This document shows positions 44,180 through 53,502 of a stretch of DNA of 64,000 nucleotides, piece after piece. This stretch comes from an uncultured Phocaeicola sp. (GTDB lineage Bacteria > Bacteroidota > Bacteroidia > Bacteroidales > Bacteroidaceae). The translations under genes were made by a program, and so were the position numbers. The notes under the pieces were generated by a model, which was not told the DNA's origin, searched no databases, and saw nothing but the letters and a program-made list of their open reading frames with translations. Each line of letters begins with the position of its first letter. Within the stretch, counting starts at the first letter, position 1. The stretch is from contig CANPVZ010000010.1 in the NCBI GenBank assembly GCA_947581855.1, positions 1 through 64,000 on the forward strand. The letters run 5' to 3'.

Positions 44180-44215
44180 ATACATTTTGGATAACTTGTA
44201 TGAATAATATAAGAA

Positions 44216-44243
44216 AAAAGTTTTCCGAAATGGAAAACTTTTA
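44216..44243. repeat. AAAAGTTTTCC palindrome in the divergent nrdD / URO-D region
   Basis: AAAAGTTTTCC-GAAAT-GGAAAACTTTT is a near-perfect hairpin at the edge of the divergent intergenic region. It may insulate the two transcripts or be an operator. Confidence 0.5.
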
Positions 44244-44491
44244 GGCTATTCACTCTTCTTTTATTTGATATTAATGGAAGAAACACAATGCGAATTTTCT
44301 TCTTGATATGGCATAAAAAACTTCGTTTTTAGCGAATAATATCCGAATACCTAAACACTTTAACGAACAACTAAAAAGTAGGTTTGTACAAAGAAAGGTT
44401 CGGGCTTCCGATGAAAAACGCAAACTCATGAGAAGAATAAATGCAAAAAATACTTTGTATATGCTCTAAGTCAAGACAAAAAACAGTATAT

Positions 44492-44533
44492 TCGTAAACT
44501 TTTTCGTTCTATAATAAATGTCGTTAACTTTTT
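44492..44533 (+). promoter_or_regulatory. direct repeats TCGTwAACTTTTT upstream of the URO-D gene
   Basis: TCGTAAACTTTTT (44492-44504) and TCGTTAACTTTTT (44521-44533) differ at one base and are spaced 29 bp apart, ending 16 nt before the ATG at 44550. AraC-type outputs of HTCS proteins bind direct repeats, and the HTCS gene is next in the operon, so these are candidate operators. This is inference. Confidence 0.45.
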
Positions 44534-44549
44534 AATTAATGTAGAAACT

Positions 44550-45611
44550 ATGAATAATCTGAGTTCGGCAAAATTGCCTGTTGATATCGTATTTCATCCC
44601 TCCTGGTGGAACAAGCATGTAGGTATTGTATTTGATGAAGACTTTTTCTATAACCCGGTAAGGAGAGTAGAAGATGAAAAACGCATGGAGAAAGAACTTC
44701 ACGATCGTTTTGGAGAATTTGGTTTAGGTGCTGATTATGATAAAGACCTGCCTCAGATAGGGGCGGTGCATTTGGCGGCGGGATATTTGCTTTCCGAAAT
44801 GCTCGGTTGTGAGATAGAATATGCCGCTAATGCGGCTCCACAGGTTATCTGTCCGCATCGGGAAGAGCTGGAGATAGACGAGGAGGCTCCGTTTAAGAGC
44901 ACGGCATTTAAGAAACTTCAAAAACTGATTGAACAATTGAAAGCTCAGTATGGATATGTTTGTGGCGATGTAAACTGGGGCGGGGTGCTGAATCTTGCGA
45001 TTGATTTGAAAGGGGAGAGTATCTTTATGGATATGATTATGGAGCCTGATAAAACGCGAGCTTACTTTAATGCGATTGCCCGGGTAGTAGAACGATTTTT
45101 CTCTTATATATATAACGAGACTAAAACAATATCCATTTCGGTTAACCGTCTGGCTCGTTTATTGGACCAACCGGTCTATATTCATTCGGAATGTTCGCAT
45201 ACCATGATATCGGAAGAAGATTACCGCGATTTTCTTTTACCGATAGATATAGAATGGAGCAAGAAGTATCAGCCGTATGGAATTCACTATTGCGGTAAAG
45301 ATCCTCATCGTCATGCGGCACAGTTTGCCCGGATTCCTCATTTGGCATTTCTAGATTTAGGATGGGGCGGTGATGTGAAACTGTTGCGTGAGTATTTGCC
45401 GGATACTTTCTTTAATATCCGTTTAAATCCTGTGGAATTAAATAGCTATACACATGAAGAGCTTAGCCGAATTATTGAAGAACGGGTAACGCAGTCAGGT
45501 GATTTGCATCTTACCGGTGTATGTTGTATAAATATGGATGCGGAGGTAACGGACGAAAAGGTTGCCGATATCTTCCGTATTGCAGAAAAATGCCGCTTGG
45601 CAAATAAATAA
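44550..45611 (+). CDS. URO-D superfamily, MtaA/CmuA-like methyltransferase (first copy)
   Basis: 353 residues of the uroporphyrinogen-decarboxylase/cobalamin-methyltransferase fold. His246-x-Cys248 (GIHYCGKDPH) and Cys325/326 (LTGVCCINMD) match the zinc-ligand triad HxC...C with the spacing (about 77) found in MtaA-type methyl-cobalamin:thiol methyltransferases. A true HemE is unlikely, because the N-terminal decarboxylase motifs are missing and the gene is in an accessory locus. It precedes an HTCS by 11 nt. A second superfamily member is at 50573. No corrinoid protein gene is visible nearby. Confidence 0.8.
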   Translation: MNNLSSAKLPVDIVFHPSWWNKHVGIVFDEDFFYNPVRRVEDEKRMEKELHDRFGEFGLGADYDKDLPQIGAVHLAAGYLLSEMLGCEIEYAANAAPQVICPHREELEIDEEAPFKSTAFKKLQKLIEQLKAQYGYVCGDVNWGGVLNLAIDLKGESIFMDMIMEPDKTRAYFNAIARVVERFFSYIYNETKTISISVNRLARLLDQPVYIHSECSHTMISEEDYRDFLLPIDIEWSKKYQPYGIHYCGKDPHRHAAQFARIPHLAFLDLGWGGDVKLLREYLPDTFFNIRLNPVELNSYTHEELSRIIEERVTQSGDLHLTGVCCINMDAEVTDEKVADIFRIAEKCRLANK

Positions 45612-45622
45612 GGGGACATTTT

Positions 45623-48600
45623 ATGAAAGTTTGCAAGTTCCTGTTCCTTTTACTCTTTTGGCTTGGTTTTTCTCTATCTCTGCAGGCACAGACAGATTAT
45701 GTTTTCCGCCATTTGGATGTTAGCCTGGGATTTCCGGAAAACCAGATTATGAGTGTGTTTTATTTGCCCGATGGGCGTTTGGGTATACGTACGACTGCCT
45801 CTTTGACTTTTTACGATGGAGGTAAGTGTGATAATTATGTCTATACCCCTCATTCGGTATATAATTGGAATTATTCGGGAGCTTGCTGCGAGTGTATTGA
45901 CGGAAACGGCCTTATTTGGATGAAGAATGTAGGTACACTCTCGGTTTTTGATTTACATAGTCTTTCTTATATAAACAATGTAGATTCGTTGTTTCGCGCC
46001 ATGCATGTAACAGAACCTGTTTCTGATTTGTATGTAGATGACAACCGGTGCTTTTGGATGGTAACGGACTCTCAAAAGGTTTTTTATTATACTCCCGGCA
46101 TAGACCGTCTTGTGGAAGTTTGCGCTTCCGGTGAAAACAACCGGAAAAACGGACAGATATGTTATGTGGCGGTTTCGGGTGATATTTGCCGTCTTGTTTA
46201 CAACAACGGGGTGATTCGTTGCTGGGATATTAAACAAGAACGCTTTGTTCAGCGTGAAGACTTCCTGGTTCCCTACATGAAACACCGATATAACGATGTG
46301 TTTATTGTAAAAACATTGGCTGATGGGGATGCATGGCTGGTGAGCAATCAGTGCGTTGCCTATTTCGATGCGATGGAGCAACAGTGGATGCTAATTCCGA
46401 ATTTGGATATTCCTTCCAATGATATGTTTTGTGCATTGGAGTTGGATTCGTCGGGAAATGCCTGGGTGGGAACTTCCCGAAGCGGATTATTTATAATCAA
46501 CCGTAAAAATCTATCGTTTAGGAGTTATAAAACCATTCCTTTGCTGAGTGGTGCGTCCATAGAAAACGATGTGATAAGTATTGCCGTTTCCCCTCATGGA
46601 GGAAGCGTATGGCTAGGGTTGTATAATAAAGGACTTTGTTACTATCATCCGAGTTTGAACAAGTTTTCTCAGGTAAATAGCTCTGTTATAAGCCGGATAC
46701 CAGGAAATAAAGTTTGGAAAGACGATAATATACGAAGCCTGCTTGCTATGCCCGACCAGACAATCTGGGTGGGTACACAGCATGGGCTCTATTGTTATGA
46801 TCCGGAAACCCAACGGGTGACGATTCCTTTTCCCGAATTGGGGGATGTATTGTGCCGCAGGTTATATCGCGATAGCAAAGGTCGTGTGTGGATAGGGACC
46901 TTTCTGGAAGGACTGTATTGCATAGAAAATAATAAGCTGAAAAGTTACAAGCAGCCAAAACGCCCGCTTCGTTCAGATTATGAGTATAATAATATCCGTA
47001 ATCTTTTTGAAGACAGAGAGGGAAATTTATGGGTAAGCATCTATGGCGGCCTCTGTTTATTCCATCCCGAGACGGGACAGTTCGATTTGTTGAACTTGCG
47101 TCACCCTGAATTGAATCGTTTTAAGAAATCATTAGTTGTCAATCAAACTCAGGAAGGATACCTGGTGGTAGGAAGCAGCAATGGTATTTATTGTTACGAT
47201 CCGCATACTGATCGAGTATGGATTCCGACTAATACGCTGGAACCGGATCCTTGTTTCGAACATTCCAATGACAATTATACTTGTATCTTTCCGGATACGA
47301 GGGGACTTATGTGGTTTGGTACCTATAACGGTTTGGATGTTGTGGATTTTGCTCGTCGGAAGGTTTATCAGCTTAGTGAAAAACAGGGCATGTTTAACCA
47401 CGTGGTGAAGAATATCATAGAAGATGATAATAATAATATATGGGTGTCGACCAGTAATGGCCTCTGTAAAATAGAGTTGGAGAACGAAGATGGGGAAGCA
47501 TATAAGTTTAATGTGATTTCTTTTAATAGTGGCGACGGATTGCAAAGAGGAGAGTATTTTGATTTATGCGGCTGTAAGACGAATAACGGAGTTATTTATT
47601 TTGGAGGGGTCAATGGCTTTGATATGTTCCAGCCGGATAATATTGTGTACAATACATATGCCGCCCCACCTGTTTTTACGGGTTTCCGTTTGTTCAATAC
47701 AGAAATAAAACCAGGTGATTTATATAAAGGGCGTGTGATTATGGATAAATCTATCGGCTATGTGAAAGAGATCAGACTGAAATATGATGAAAATTTCTTT
47801 ACTATTGATTTTTCGGCTTTGAATTTTGTCAATCCTTCCAAAACTTACTATCGCTATCAACTGGAGGGGTTCGACGGAGACTGGATAGAGAGTGTCTCGA
47901 CACAAGGAGGAGGATCGGCCACTTATAATAATCTTGCTCCCGGTACCTATACGCTTCATGTTTGCTCGGCCAATAATGATAAGGTATGGAGCGACCGGCA
48001 GGCGGAAATGACTATTATAATTACTCCACCTTTTTGGAATACCTTGTGGGCGCGTATTTTCTATGCGCTGTTTTTGGCTGGGGTATTGATGGCCTCTTAT
48101 ATTTATTTGAGAAGACAGAGTCGGATCAAGTTACAGAAAGCAAAAGAACTGGAGGCTATTCGTCAGAAAGAAGAACTGGAACAGATGAAATATCGCTTTT
48201 TTACGAATATCAGTCATGAGTTCCGGACGCCGTTAACGCTTATTATTACCCCTTTGGATGCCATTATAAAGAAGTTGACGGATGAAAACCTGAAGAATCA
48301 ACTGACTTCTGTTTATAAAAACGCACAGCAAATGCTGGGATTGGTAAATCAGTTGCTCGATTTCCGTAAATTGGAGATGAAAGGCGAAAAACTAAATCTG
48401 CAGGCCGGCTTTGTTGCTGACGTTGTATATCCTTTGTATGTTTCTTTCCAATCCCTTGCCGAAGAAAAGCATATTGATTATATTTTTGAACCGTGTGAAG
48501 AGCAGATTTATATGTATTTCGATGGGGAGAAGTTACAGAAAATCGTTAATAACCTTCTTTCCAATGCCTTTAAGTTTACTCCCAATGGCGGTAGTATAAG

Positions 48601-49753
48601 TCTGAGAACAAGTAAAGTGTTCGAAGAGAGCAGGTATTATTTTCTTATCGAGGTGTCAGATTCCGGAATAGGGATTTCTGAAGAAGACCAGAAACACATA
48701 TTCGATCGCTTTTATCAAGTTAAAACACCTAATAAGTCTGAGGTCGGAAGTGGTATAGGCCTTCATTTAATTCGTGAATATGTGAACTTACATGGCGGAA
48801 AAATCAAGGTTGACAGTAAATTGGACGAAGGCTCTGTGTTTAGTGTTTATATTCCGACAGATTTAACGGTAGAAGAGGCGTCCGAAGACGCTGCTAAATC
48901 GGAAAAGGTTATTCGTCATGAAATGGCTGAAGCGAACAACCGGCAGCAGAAGCCTGTACGGCAAACTGTTTTGGTTGTGGAGGATAACCATGAATTCCGG
49001 AGCTTCCTGATAGAACAATTGGCAGAACATTTCCGGGTAATTGATGCGGCTGATGGAGAAGAAGGATTGCAGAAGGCTATTCAGCTAGGGGCCGATTTGA
49101 TAGTGAGCGATGTGATGATGCCAAAAATGGATGGCTTTGAAATGTGTAAACGGATCAAAGAGAATATCCAGACGTCGCATATACCTATTATATTATTGTC
49201 TGCAAGAAGTACGGAGGAGGTAAAGATCAGCGGTTACGAAGCCGGGGCGGATTCGTATATAGCCAAACCGTTCAGTATTGATTTGTTATTGACCCGCATC
49301 CGAAAATTGATAGAACAGCAACAGAAACGTCGTGAATCTTTTAATAAGAATCTGGAAGTGGAGCCTAGTAATATAACAATAACCTCTATTGATGAACAGT
49401 TAATAAAGAAAGCGTTGGAGTGTGTAGAAAAGAATATGGGCAATTGTGAATATACAGTGGAGCAATTGAGTTCGGATGTAGGTATGACGCGCATGAATCT
49501 TTATCGGAAATTGCAGAATATTACCGGACAGACACCAACTGAGTTTATCCGTTCAATCCGCTTGAAAAGGGCGGCTCAGTTGCTGAAAGGAAGTCAGCTC
49601 ACTATTTTGCAGATATCCGATCAAGTGGGATATAATAGTTCCAGGGCTTTTTCGAAGAATTTTAAAGACATGTTCGGTATGTTGCCTTCGCAATACGCCG
49701 AATTATATAATGAGCAGAAAAGAGAGCAAAAGGATAAAAATAAAGAAGGATAA
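45623..49753 (+). CDS. hybrid two-component system sensor/regulator (HTCS)
   Basis: 1376 residues. A signal sequence (to about 23) leads a periplasmic two-propeller sensor with repeats like AWVGTSRSGLFIIN, IWVGTQHGLYCYDPE and WIGTFLEGLYCIEN, and a Y_Y_Y domain (about 718-800). One membrane helix follows (about 805-827). The histidine kinase has FFTNISHEFRTPLTLIITPL (phospho-His about 866) and NNLLSNAFKFTP and GSGIGLHLI ATP-lid motifs. The receiver (about 1113-1225) has the phospho-Asp in DLIVSDVMMPKMDG, and an AraC DNA-binding domain ends the protein. It should directly switch on neighbouring genes when a small ligand binds outside. It sits inside the URO-D/MFS locus, and no SusCD pair is adjacent, unusual for an HTCS. 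Confidence 0.95.
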   Translation: MKVCKFLFLLLFWLGFSLSLQAQTDYVFRHLDVSLGFPENQIMSVFYLPDGRLGIRTTASLTFYDGGKCDNYVYTPHSVYNWNYSGACCECIDGNGLIWMKNVGTLSVFDLHSLSYINNVDSLFRAMHVTEPVSDLYVDDNRCFWMVTDSQKVFYYTPGIDRLVEVCASGENNRKNGQICYVAVSGDICRLVYNNGVIRCWDIKQERFVQREDFLVPYMKHRYNDVFIVKTLADGDAWLVSNQCVAYFDAMEQQWMLIPNLDIPSNDMFCALELDSSGNAWVGTSRSGLFIINRKNLSFRSYKTIPLLSGASIENDVISIAVSPHGGSVWLGLYNKGLCYYHPSLNKFSQVNSSVISRIPGNKVWKDDNIRSLLAMPDQTIWVGTQHGLYCYDPETQRVTIPFPELGDVLCRRLYRDSKGRVWIGTFLEGLYCIENNKLKSYKQPKRPLRSDYEYNNIRNLFEDREGNLWVSIYGGLCLFHPETGQFDLLNLRHPELNRFKKSLVVNQTQEGYLVVGSSNGIYCYDPHTDRVWIPTNTLEPDPCFEHSNDNYTCIFPDTRGLMWFGTYNGLDVVDFARRKVYQLSEKQGMFNHVVKNIIEDDNNNIWVSTSNGLCKIELENEDGEAYKFNVISFNSGDGLQRGEYFDLCGCKTNNGVIYFGGVNGFDMFQPDNIVYNTYAAPPVFTGFRLFNTEIKPGDLYKGRVIMDKSIGYVKEIRLKYDENFFTIDFSALNFVNPSKTYYRYQLEGFDGDWIESVSTQGGGSATYNNLAPGTYTLHVCSANNDKVWSDRQAEMTIIITPPFWNTLWARIFYALFLAGVLMASYIYLRRQSRIKLQKAKELEAIRQKEELEQMKYRFFTNISHEFRTPLTLIITPLDAIIKKLTDENLKNQLTSVYKNAQQMLGLVNQLLDFRKLEMKGEKLNLQAGFVADVVYPLYVSFQSLAEEKHIDYIFEPCEEQIYMYFDGEKLQKIVNNLLSNAFKFTPNGGSISLRTSKVFEESRYYFLIEVSDSGIGISEEDQKHIFDRFYQVKTPNKSEVGSGIGLHLIREYVNLHGGKIKVDSKLDEGSVFSVYIPTDLTVEEASEDAAKSEKVIRHEMAEANNRQQKPVRQTVLVVEDNHEFRSFLIEQLAEHFRVIDAADGEEGLQKAIQLGADLIVSDVMMPKMDGFEMCKRIKENIQTSHIPIILLSARSTEEVKISGYEAGADSYIAKPFSIDLLLTRIRKLIEQQQKRRESFNKNLEVEPSNITITSIDEQLIKKALECVEKNMGNCEYTVEQLSSDVGMTRMNLYRKLQNITGQTPTEFIRSIRLKRAAQLLKGSQLTILQISDQVGYNSSRAFSKNFKDMFGMLPSQYAELYNEQKREQKDKNKEG

Positions 49754-49831
49754 AGACAGATTTTACGAAGATTGTTACAATTGTGAGCCTTATTTGTTAC
49801 ATAAAAGCGGGCTTATTGAGTGGAAGTAATG

Positions 49832-49839
49832 TATTTTTG
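49832..49839 (+). promoter_or_regulatory. -7 box upstream of the ECF sigma gene
   Basis: TATTTTTG fits TAnnTTTG and lies 31 nt before the ATG at 49870. No clear -33 box. Confidence 0.4.
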
Positions 49840-49869
49840 TTTTTGAATAAACATTTAACCTTATAATCT

Positions 49870-50397
49870 ATGATAAGCACATTAACCAGAACACCCGATA
49901 GGGCTATTATACAGTTTTACGAATTGTATAGAGGGCCGCTCTTGTGCTATATTTATTATCGTATCCGTGATTTTGACGACGCGGAAGATATGGTGCAGGA
50001 TGTATTTGTCCGTTTGTTGACTTATGAACTGAAATTGGATGAGAGTACCGTAAAATCTTTCCTGTTTACTATCGCTCGTAATATGGTGATTGATTATTTG
50101 CGCCATTTATATACCAAAAAAGAAAAACTTTCGTATTTGTATGATGAAATGGAGACTGTTACCACACATAGTGCCGATGTGGAAGCTCTTTATCATGAAA
50201 CCATGCAGATTTACCAATCGAGCAAACAGCAGCTTTCGCCCAAAGCGCGTAAGGTGTATGAGTTGAGTTTCGAGCAAAATATGACGATTGATGAGATTTC
50301 ACGTAATATGTCTATTACTTATAATACGGTAGAATGTCATCTCTTCATAGCCCGCAAAAAGGTGAGAAGTTTTATGAAACAAGCGTTGGCCGGATGA
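49870..50397 (+). CDS. ECF-type RNA polymerase sigma factor
   Basis: 175 residues. Region 2 has YIYYRIRDFDDAEDMVQDVFVRLL (region 2.2 core DAEDMVQDVF) and region 4 (about 118-170) has YELSFEQNMTIDEISRNMSI and VECHLFIARKKVRSFM. Unlike most Bacteroides ECF factors, it has no anti-sigma (FecR-like) gene beside it. Its position between the HTCS and the second URO-D gene suggests that it helps control this locus. The sensing mechanism is not visible. Confidence 0.92.
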   Translation: MISTLTRTPDRAIIQFYELYRGPLLCYIYYRIRDFDDAEDMVQDVFVRLLTYELKLDESTVKSFLFTIARNMVIDYLRHLYTKKEKLSYLYDEMETVTTHSADVEALYHETMQIYQSSKQQLSPKARKVYELSFEQNMTIDEISRNMSITYNTVECHLFIARKKVRSFMKQALAG

Positions 50398-50572
50398 TAT
50401 CTTGTAGATTTTCCAGATATTCAAGGGCACAAAAAATTCTTTCCCTCTTGATACTAGGTCTGGTAGATTAAAAGTGAAAAATAAAAAAGAATTATTTGGT
50501 TAAAGCGATTGCTTCTGATTTTCAATTAAAGGAATGAGACTGTAATAAAAGAAGGAATATAATATTATTAAA

Positions 50573-51700
50573 ATGAAAGACGAATTTAATGTAAACTTGG
50601 CCGATTCACAGGCAACTGTAGTGACGCCTATTGAAGCAGAAAAATTTGATATAGAGGGTTATGCCGCTTATGCCGGTGAGTTGGACGAAACTTGCAAGAA
50701 GTTCTGGGAATCTGATTCCGGCGTTTTGGTTTATAGAAGAATGCGTGTAAAAGAGGTATTTGCCGAAGACTGTTGCGATATGAAGAAGTCGTTGGAATGG
50801 CAGTTGGGCGCCTTACAGCAAAGTATGAGATTTAAGGCGGATATACCTAACTTCCTTGAGCCTTGGTACGGATTGGGCACGGTCGCTTCGGCTTACGGTT
50901 TCGGATATATTTGGGAAAAAGGACAAGCTCCTGCAGTTGACGGCAAGTTCGCTTCTACGGCAGCGTTGTTGGAAGCCCCCTATCAGCCGGTAGCGGAAAC
51001 TGAAATTGGTAGACACACGTTGGATATGGTTTCTTACTTTTTGGACAAGACGAAAGGACAGCTACCCATGTCGTATTGCGATGTGCAATCGCCATTAAAT
51101 ACGCTTAGCAATATTATTGATTCAAATCAATTTTACATGGATTTTTATCTGGATGCAGAGGCTATGCATCGTGCCATGGACCGTACGGCAGATCTGCTGA
51201 TTGATTTTACCCGTGCCCAGCAGGAGCTTATCGGAAATGCTTTGGTTAAACCTGGACATGGATTTGCTTCAAGCCGGCAGTTCGACGGTTTAGGTATGAG
51301 TGATGATACCATTACCATGCTCTCTGCCGATTTATATATGGATATGGCTGTCCCGGCTATGGTGAAAGCCGGTGATGCGTTTGGTGGAACCGTGTTCCAC
51401 TCTTGTGGAAACTGGAGCGATAAAAAAGGGGATATTGTTTCTATACCTCATATTCGTATGGCAGATGGAGCTTTCTCAAAAGGTACCGATCCGGGTGCTA
51501 ATCCTACGGATGGCTATGCCGATACGTTTGCCGGAACCGGCGTGGTGCTGAATGCACGTATAGTCGGTTCTCCGGAACTGGTGGAAAACAAGGTCAAGGA
51601 GTTGTGGAAACCGGGCATGAAGCTAATTGTAGTGACTTATTGTGAAACTCCGGAAGAACAAGAATATGTATATAATAAAATTCATGAGATATGCCGTTGA
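50573..51700 (+). CDS. URO-D superfamily, MtaA/CmuA-like methyltransferase (second copy)
   Basis: 375 residues. It has VFHSCGNWSDKKG with His276 and Cys278, and VTYCETPEEQ with Cys357, again the HxC...C zinc triad (spacing 79). The N-terminal half (EDCCDMKKSLEWQLGALQQS, then LEPWYGLGTVASAYGFGY) resembles other corrinoid-linked URO-D proteins. It differs strongly from the first copy, so the two probably have separate roles, for example substrate demethylation and methyl acceptor transfer. It overlaps the MFS transporter gene by 10 nt, which implies joint expression. Confidence 0.8.
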   Translation: MKDEFNVNLADSQATVVTPIEAEKFDIEGYAAYAGELDETCKKFWESDSGVLVYRRMRVKEVFAEDCCDMKKSLEWQLGALQQSMRFKADIPNFLEPWYGLGTVASAYGFGYIWEKGQAPAVDGKFASTAALLEAPYQPVAETEIGRHTLDMVSYFLDKTKGQLPMSYCDVQSPLNTLSNIIDSNQFYMDFYLDAEAMHRAMDRTADLLIDFTRAQQELIGNALVKPGHGFASSRQFDGLGMSDDTITMLSADLYMDMAVPAMVKAGDAFGGTVFHSCGNWSDKKGDIVSIPHIRMADGAFSKGTDPGANPTDGYADTFAGTGVVLNARIVGSPELVENKVKELWKPGMKLIVVTYCETPEEQEYVYNKIHEICR

Positions 51701-52977
51701 ATGAAACTAAAATAGGACATTATCGTTGGCGTGTAATTGCTTTGTTGTTCTTTGCTACGACTATTAACTATATCGATCGCCAGGTGTTGGGTATGCTTAA
51801 ACCCGTAATTTCAGATGAAATCCATATTACGGAAGCTGATTACGGATATATCGTATCTGCTTTTCAAGCAGCGTATGCCATCGGATTGCTGTTTGTAGGT
51901 CGGATTATTGACAAAATGGGAACGCGTATTTCTTATGCCCTCTCCATTGTTGTCTGGAGTGTGGCCGGATGTTTGCATGCAGTGGCTCGCGGACCCTTGG
52001 GGTTCGGCATTGCCCGCTTCTTTTTAGGTATTGGAGAAAGTGCCAATTTTCCGGCAGCCATTAAGGCTACGGCAGAGTGGTTCCCTATAAAAGAACGTGC
52101 TTTGGCTACGGGCATATTCAATTCGGGCAGTAACGTAGGAGCGGTTGTTTCACCTATTATTGTTACATTCCTTACGGTGCAATATGGCTGGCAGTGCGCT
52201 TTTCTTGTCACCGGTTCGTTGGGATTTATCTGGCTCATATGCTGGTTGATGTTTTATAAATTACCTCAGAATTCTAAAAAGCTTAGTCGTGCAGAGTATG
52301 CTTATATTAATCAGGATGACAAAGAGGAAGAAGCTGATGTGGAGAGCCATGCATCTGTAAAAGATAAAATTAATTGGTGGCAGTTGATGAAAGAACGTAG
52401 TACTATTGGTATTTGTCTTTCCCGTTTTGTTTGCGACTGGGTATGGTGGTTTTTCCTTTTCTGGACTCCGGATTTTATGGAAAAAAGCTATGGAGTGAAT
52501 ATACAGCAAATGGTGCTTCCGCTGATTGTGATTTATACATTTTCTTCATTCGGAGGCATTGCCGGCGGATACCTTTCTTCAAAGCTGATTAATTTGGGAC
52601 ATCATGTAAGTTTTTCTCGTAAAGCGGCTCTGTTGACGTGTGCTTTGCTGGTTGTCCCGGTAGCGCTTATACCGGGAATTAATTCATTATGGGTTTCCAT
52701 CGGAATTATAAGTCTTGCTTGTTTTGCTCATCAAGGCTGGGCCTCTAATATTTATACCTTGGTTTCGGATTATTATCCGAAGAATCGGGTGGCTACCATG
52801 ACTTCCATTGCCGGATTTACGGGTTCTATTGGCGGGGTGCTTGCCGCCTCGTTTGTGGGAAACATCCTTCAGATTACCGGAAGTTATTTTATCGTGTTCC
52901 TTATTGCCAGTTTGGCTTATTTGGTTGCTTGGTTATGTTTGCAGCTATTCTTGCCGCGTGTAGCCGTAGCAAGATAA
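51691..52977 (+). CDS. MFS transporter of the anion:cation symporter (hexuronate-like) family
   Basis: 428 residues with about 12 membrane helices. TINYIDRQVLGMLKPVISDE (about 24-43) holds the NYIDR motif of the ACS family (ExuT/GudP-like), and FFLGIGESANFPAAIKATAEWF (FFLGIGESANFPAAIK near 110) is also typical. The middle loop (about 205-235) is charged and cytoplasmic. It likely takes up a small organic acid by proton symport. Translational overlap with the second URO-D protein suggests it imports that enzyme's substrate, which is inference. Confidence 0.9.
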   Translation: MPLNETKIGHYRWRVIALLFFATTINYIDRQVLGMLKPVISDEIHITEADYGYIVSAFQAAYAIGLLFVGRIIDKMGTRISYALSIVVWSVAGCLHAVARGPLGFGIARFFLGIGESANFPAAIKATAEWFPIKERALATGIFNSGSNVGAVVSPIIVTFLTVQYGWQCAFLVTGSLGFIWLICWLMFYKLPQNSKKLSRAEYAYINQDDKEEEADVESHASVKDKINWWQLMKERSTIGICLSRFVCDWVWWFFLFWTPDFMEKSYGVNIQQMVLPLIVIYTFSSFGGIAGGYLSSKLINLGHHVSFSRKAALLTCALLVVPVALIPGINSLWVSIGIISLACFAHQGWASNIYTLVSDYYPKNRVATMTSIAGFTGSIGGVLAASFVGNILQITGSYFIVFLIASLAYLVAWLCLQLFLPRVAVAR

Positions 52978-53061
52978 TTGGTTACTAATAATACATGCCG
53001 GAGTGTGACGATGTGTTCCTATATAAAGGAAGGATAGTAGACTTGAAAGTTGTTTGATTAC

Positions 53062-53116
53062 AAATGTTTCATATATTATGATACGGATTGCTCATAATAT
53101 GTGAAACATTTTATTT
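53062..53116 (+). terminator. terminator-like hairpin after the MFS gene
   Basis: AAATGTTTCATATATTATGA (53062-53081) pairs with TCATAATATGTGAAACATTT (53092-53111), followed by TATTTC. The stem carries the same TGTTTCA word as the array at 3209. The rest of the 52978-53502 gap shows a TAACTTTG -7-like box at 53332-53339 and no gene. Confidence 0.7.
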
Positions 53117-53502
53117 CATAATAGGCGAGAGGAACGTATCGTAATGAATCATACAAATAACTTTTTTCCTATGTGATAGATTTGTTTGCATGTTGCATTT
53201 CTTCTGAAAGAACTGTATTTTAGATTATTGTTTATTCCAGTGTTGGATAACTTTTAGAAACAGTTCGTTTGACAATTCGTAAATAATATAAACGGAAGCA
53301 TGTTTCTCGATACACATAGCCGTTTCTTTTTTAACTTTGCTCCATCAAATAATAAAAAGTAAATCTGGTTTGTGTTTCTCCTGTTTCCAGTTATGGAGAC
53401 ATGCTCTTTCTGCCCGAAAGAGAACTGTTTTTAATTTCTTATAATTATCGGGTAGTTGGGGCGAATGGAAGAGTGCATAACAGACTAAAACAAAGAATTA
53501 AG

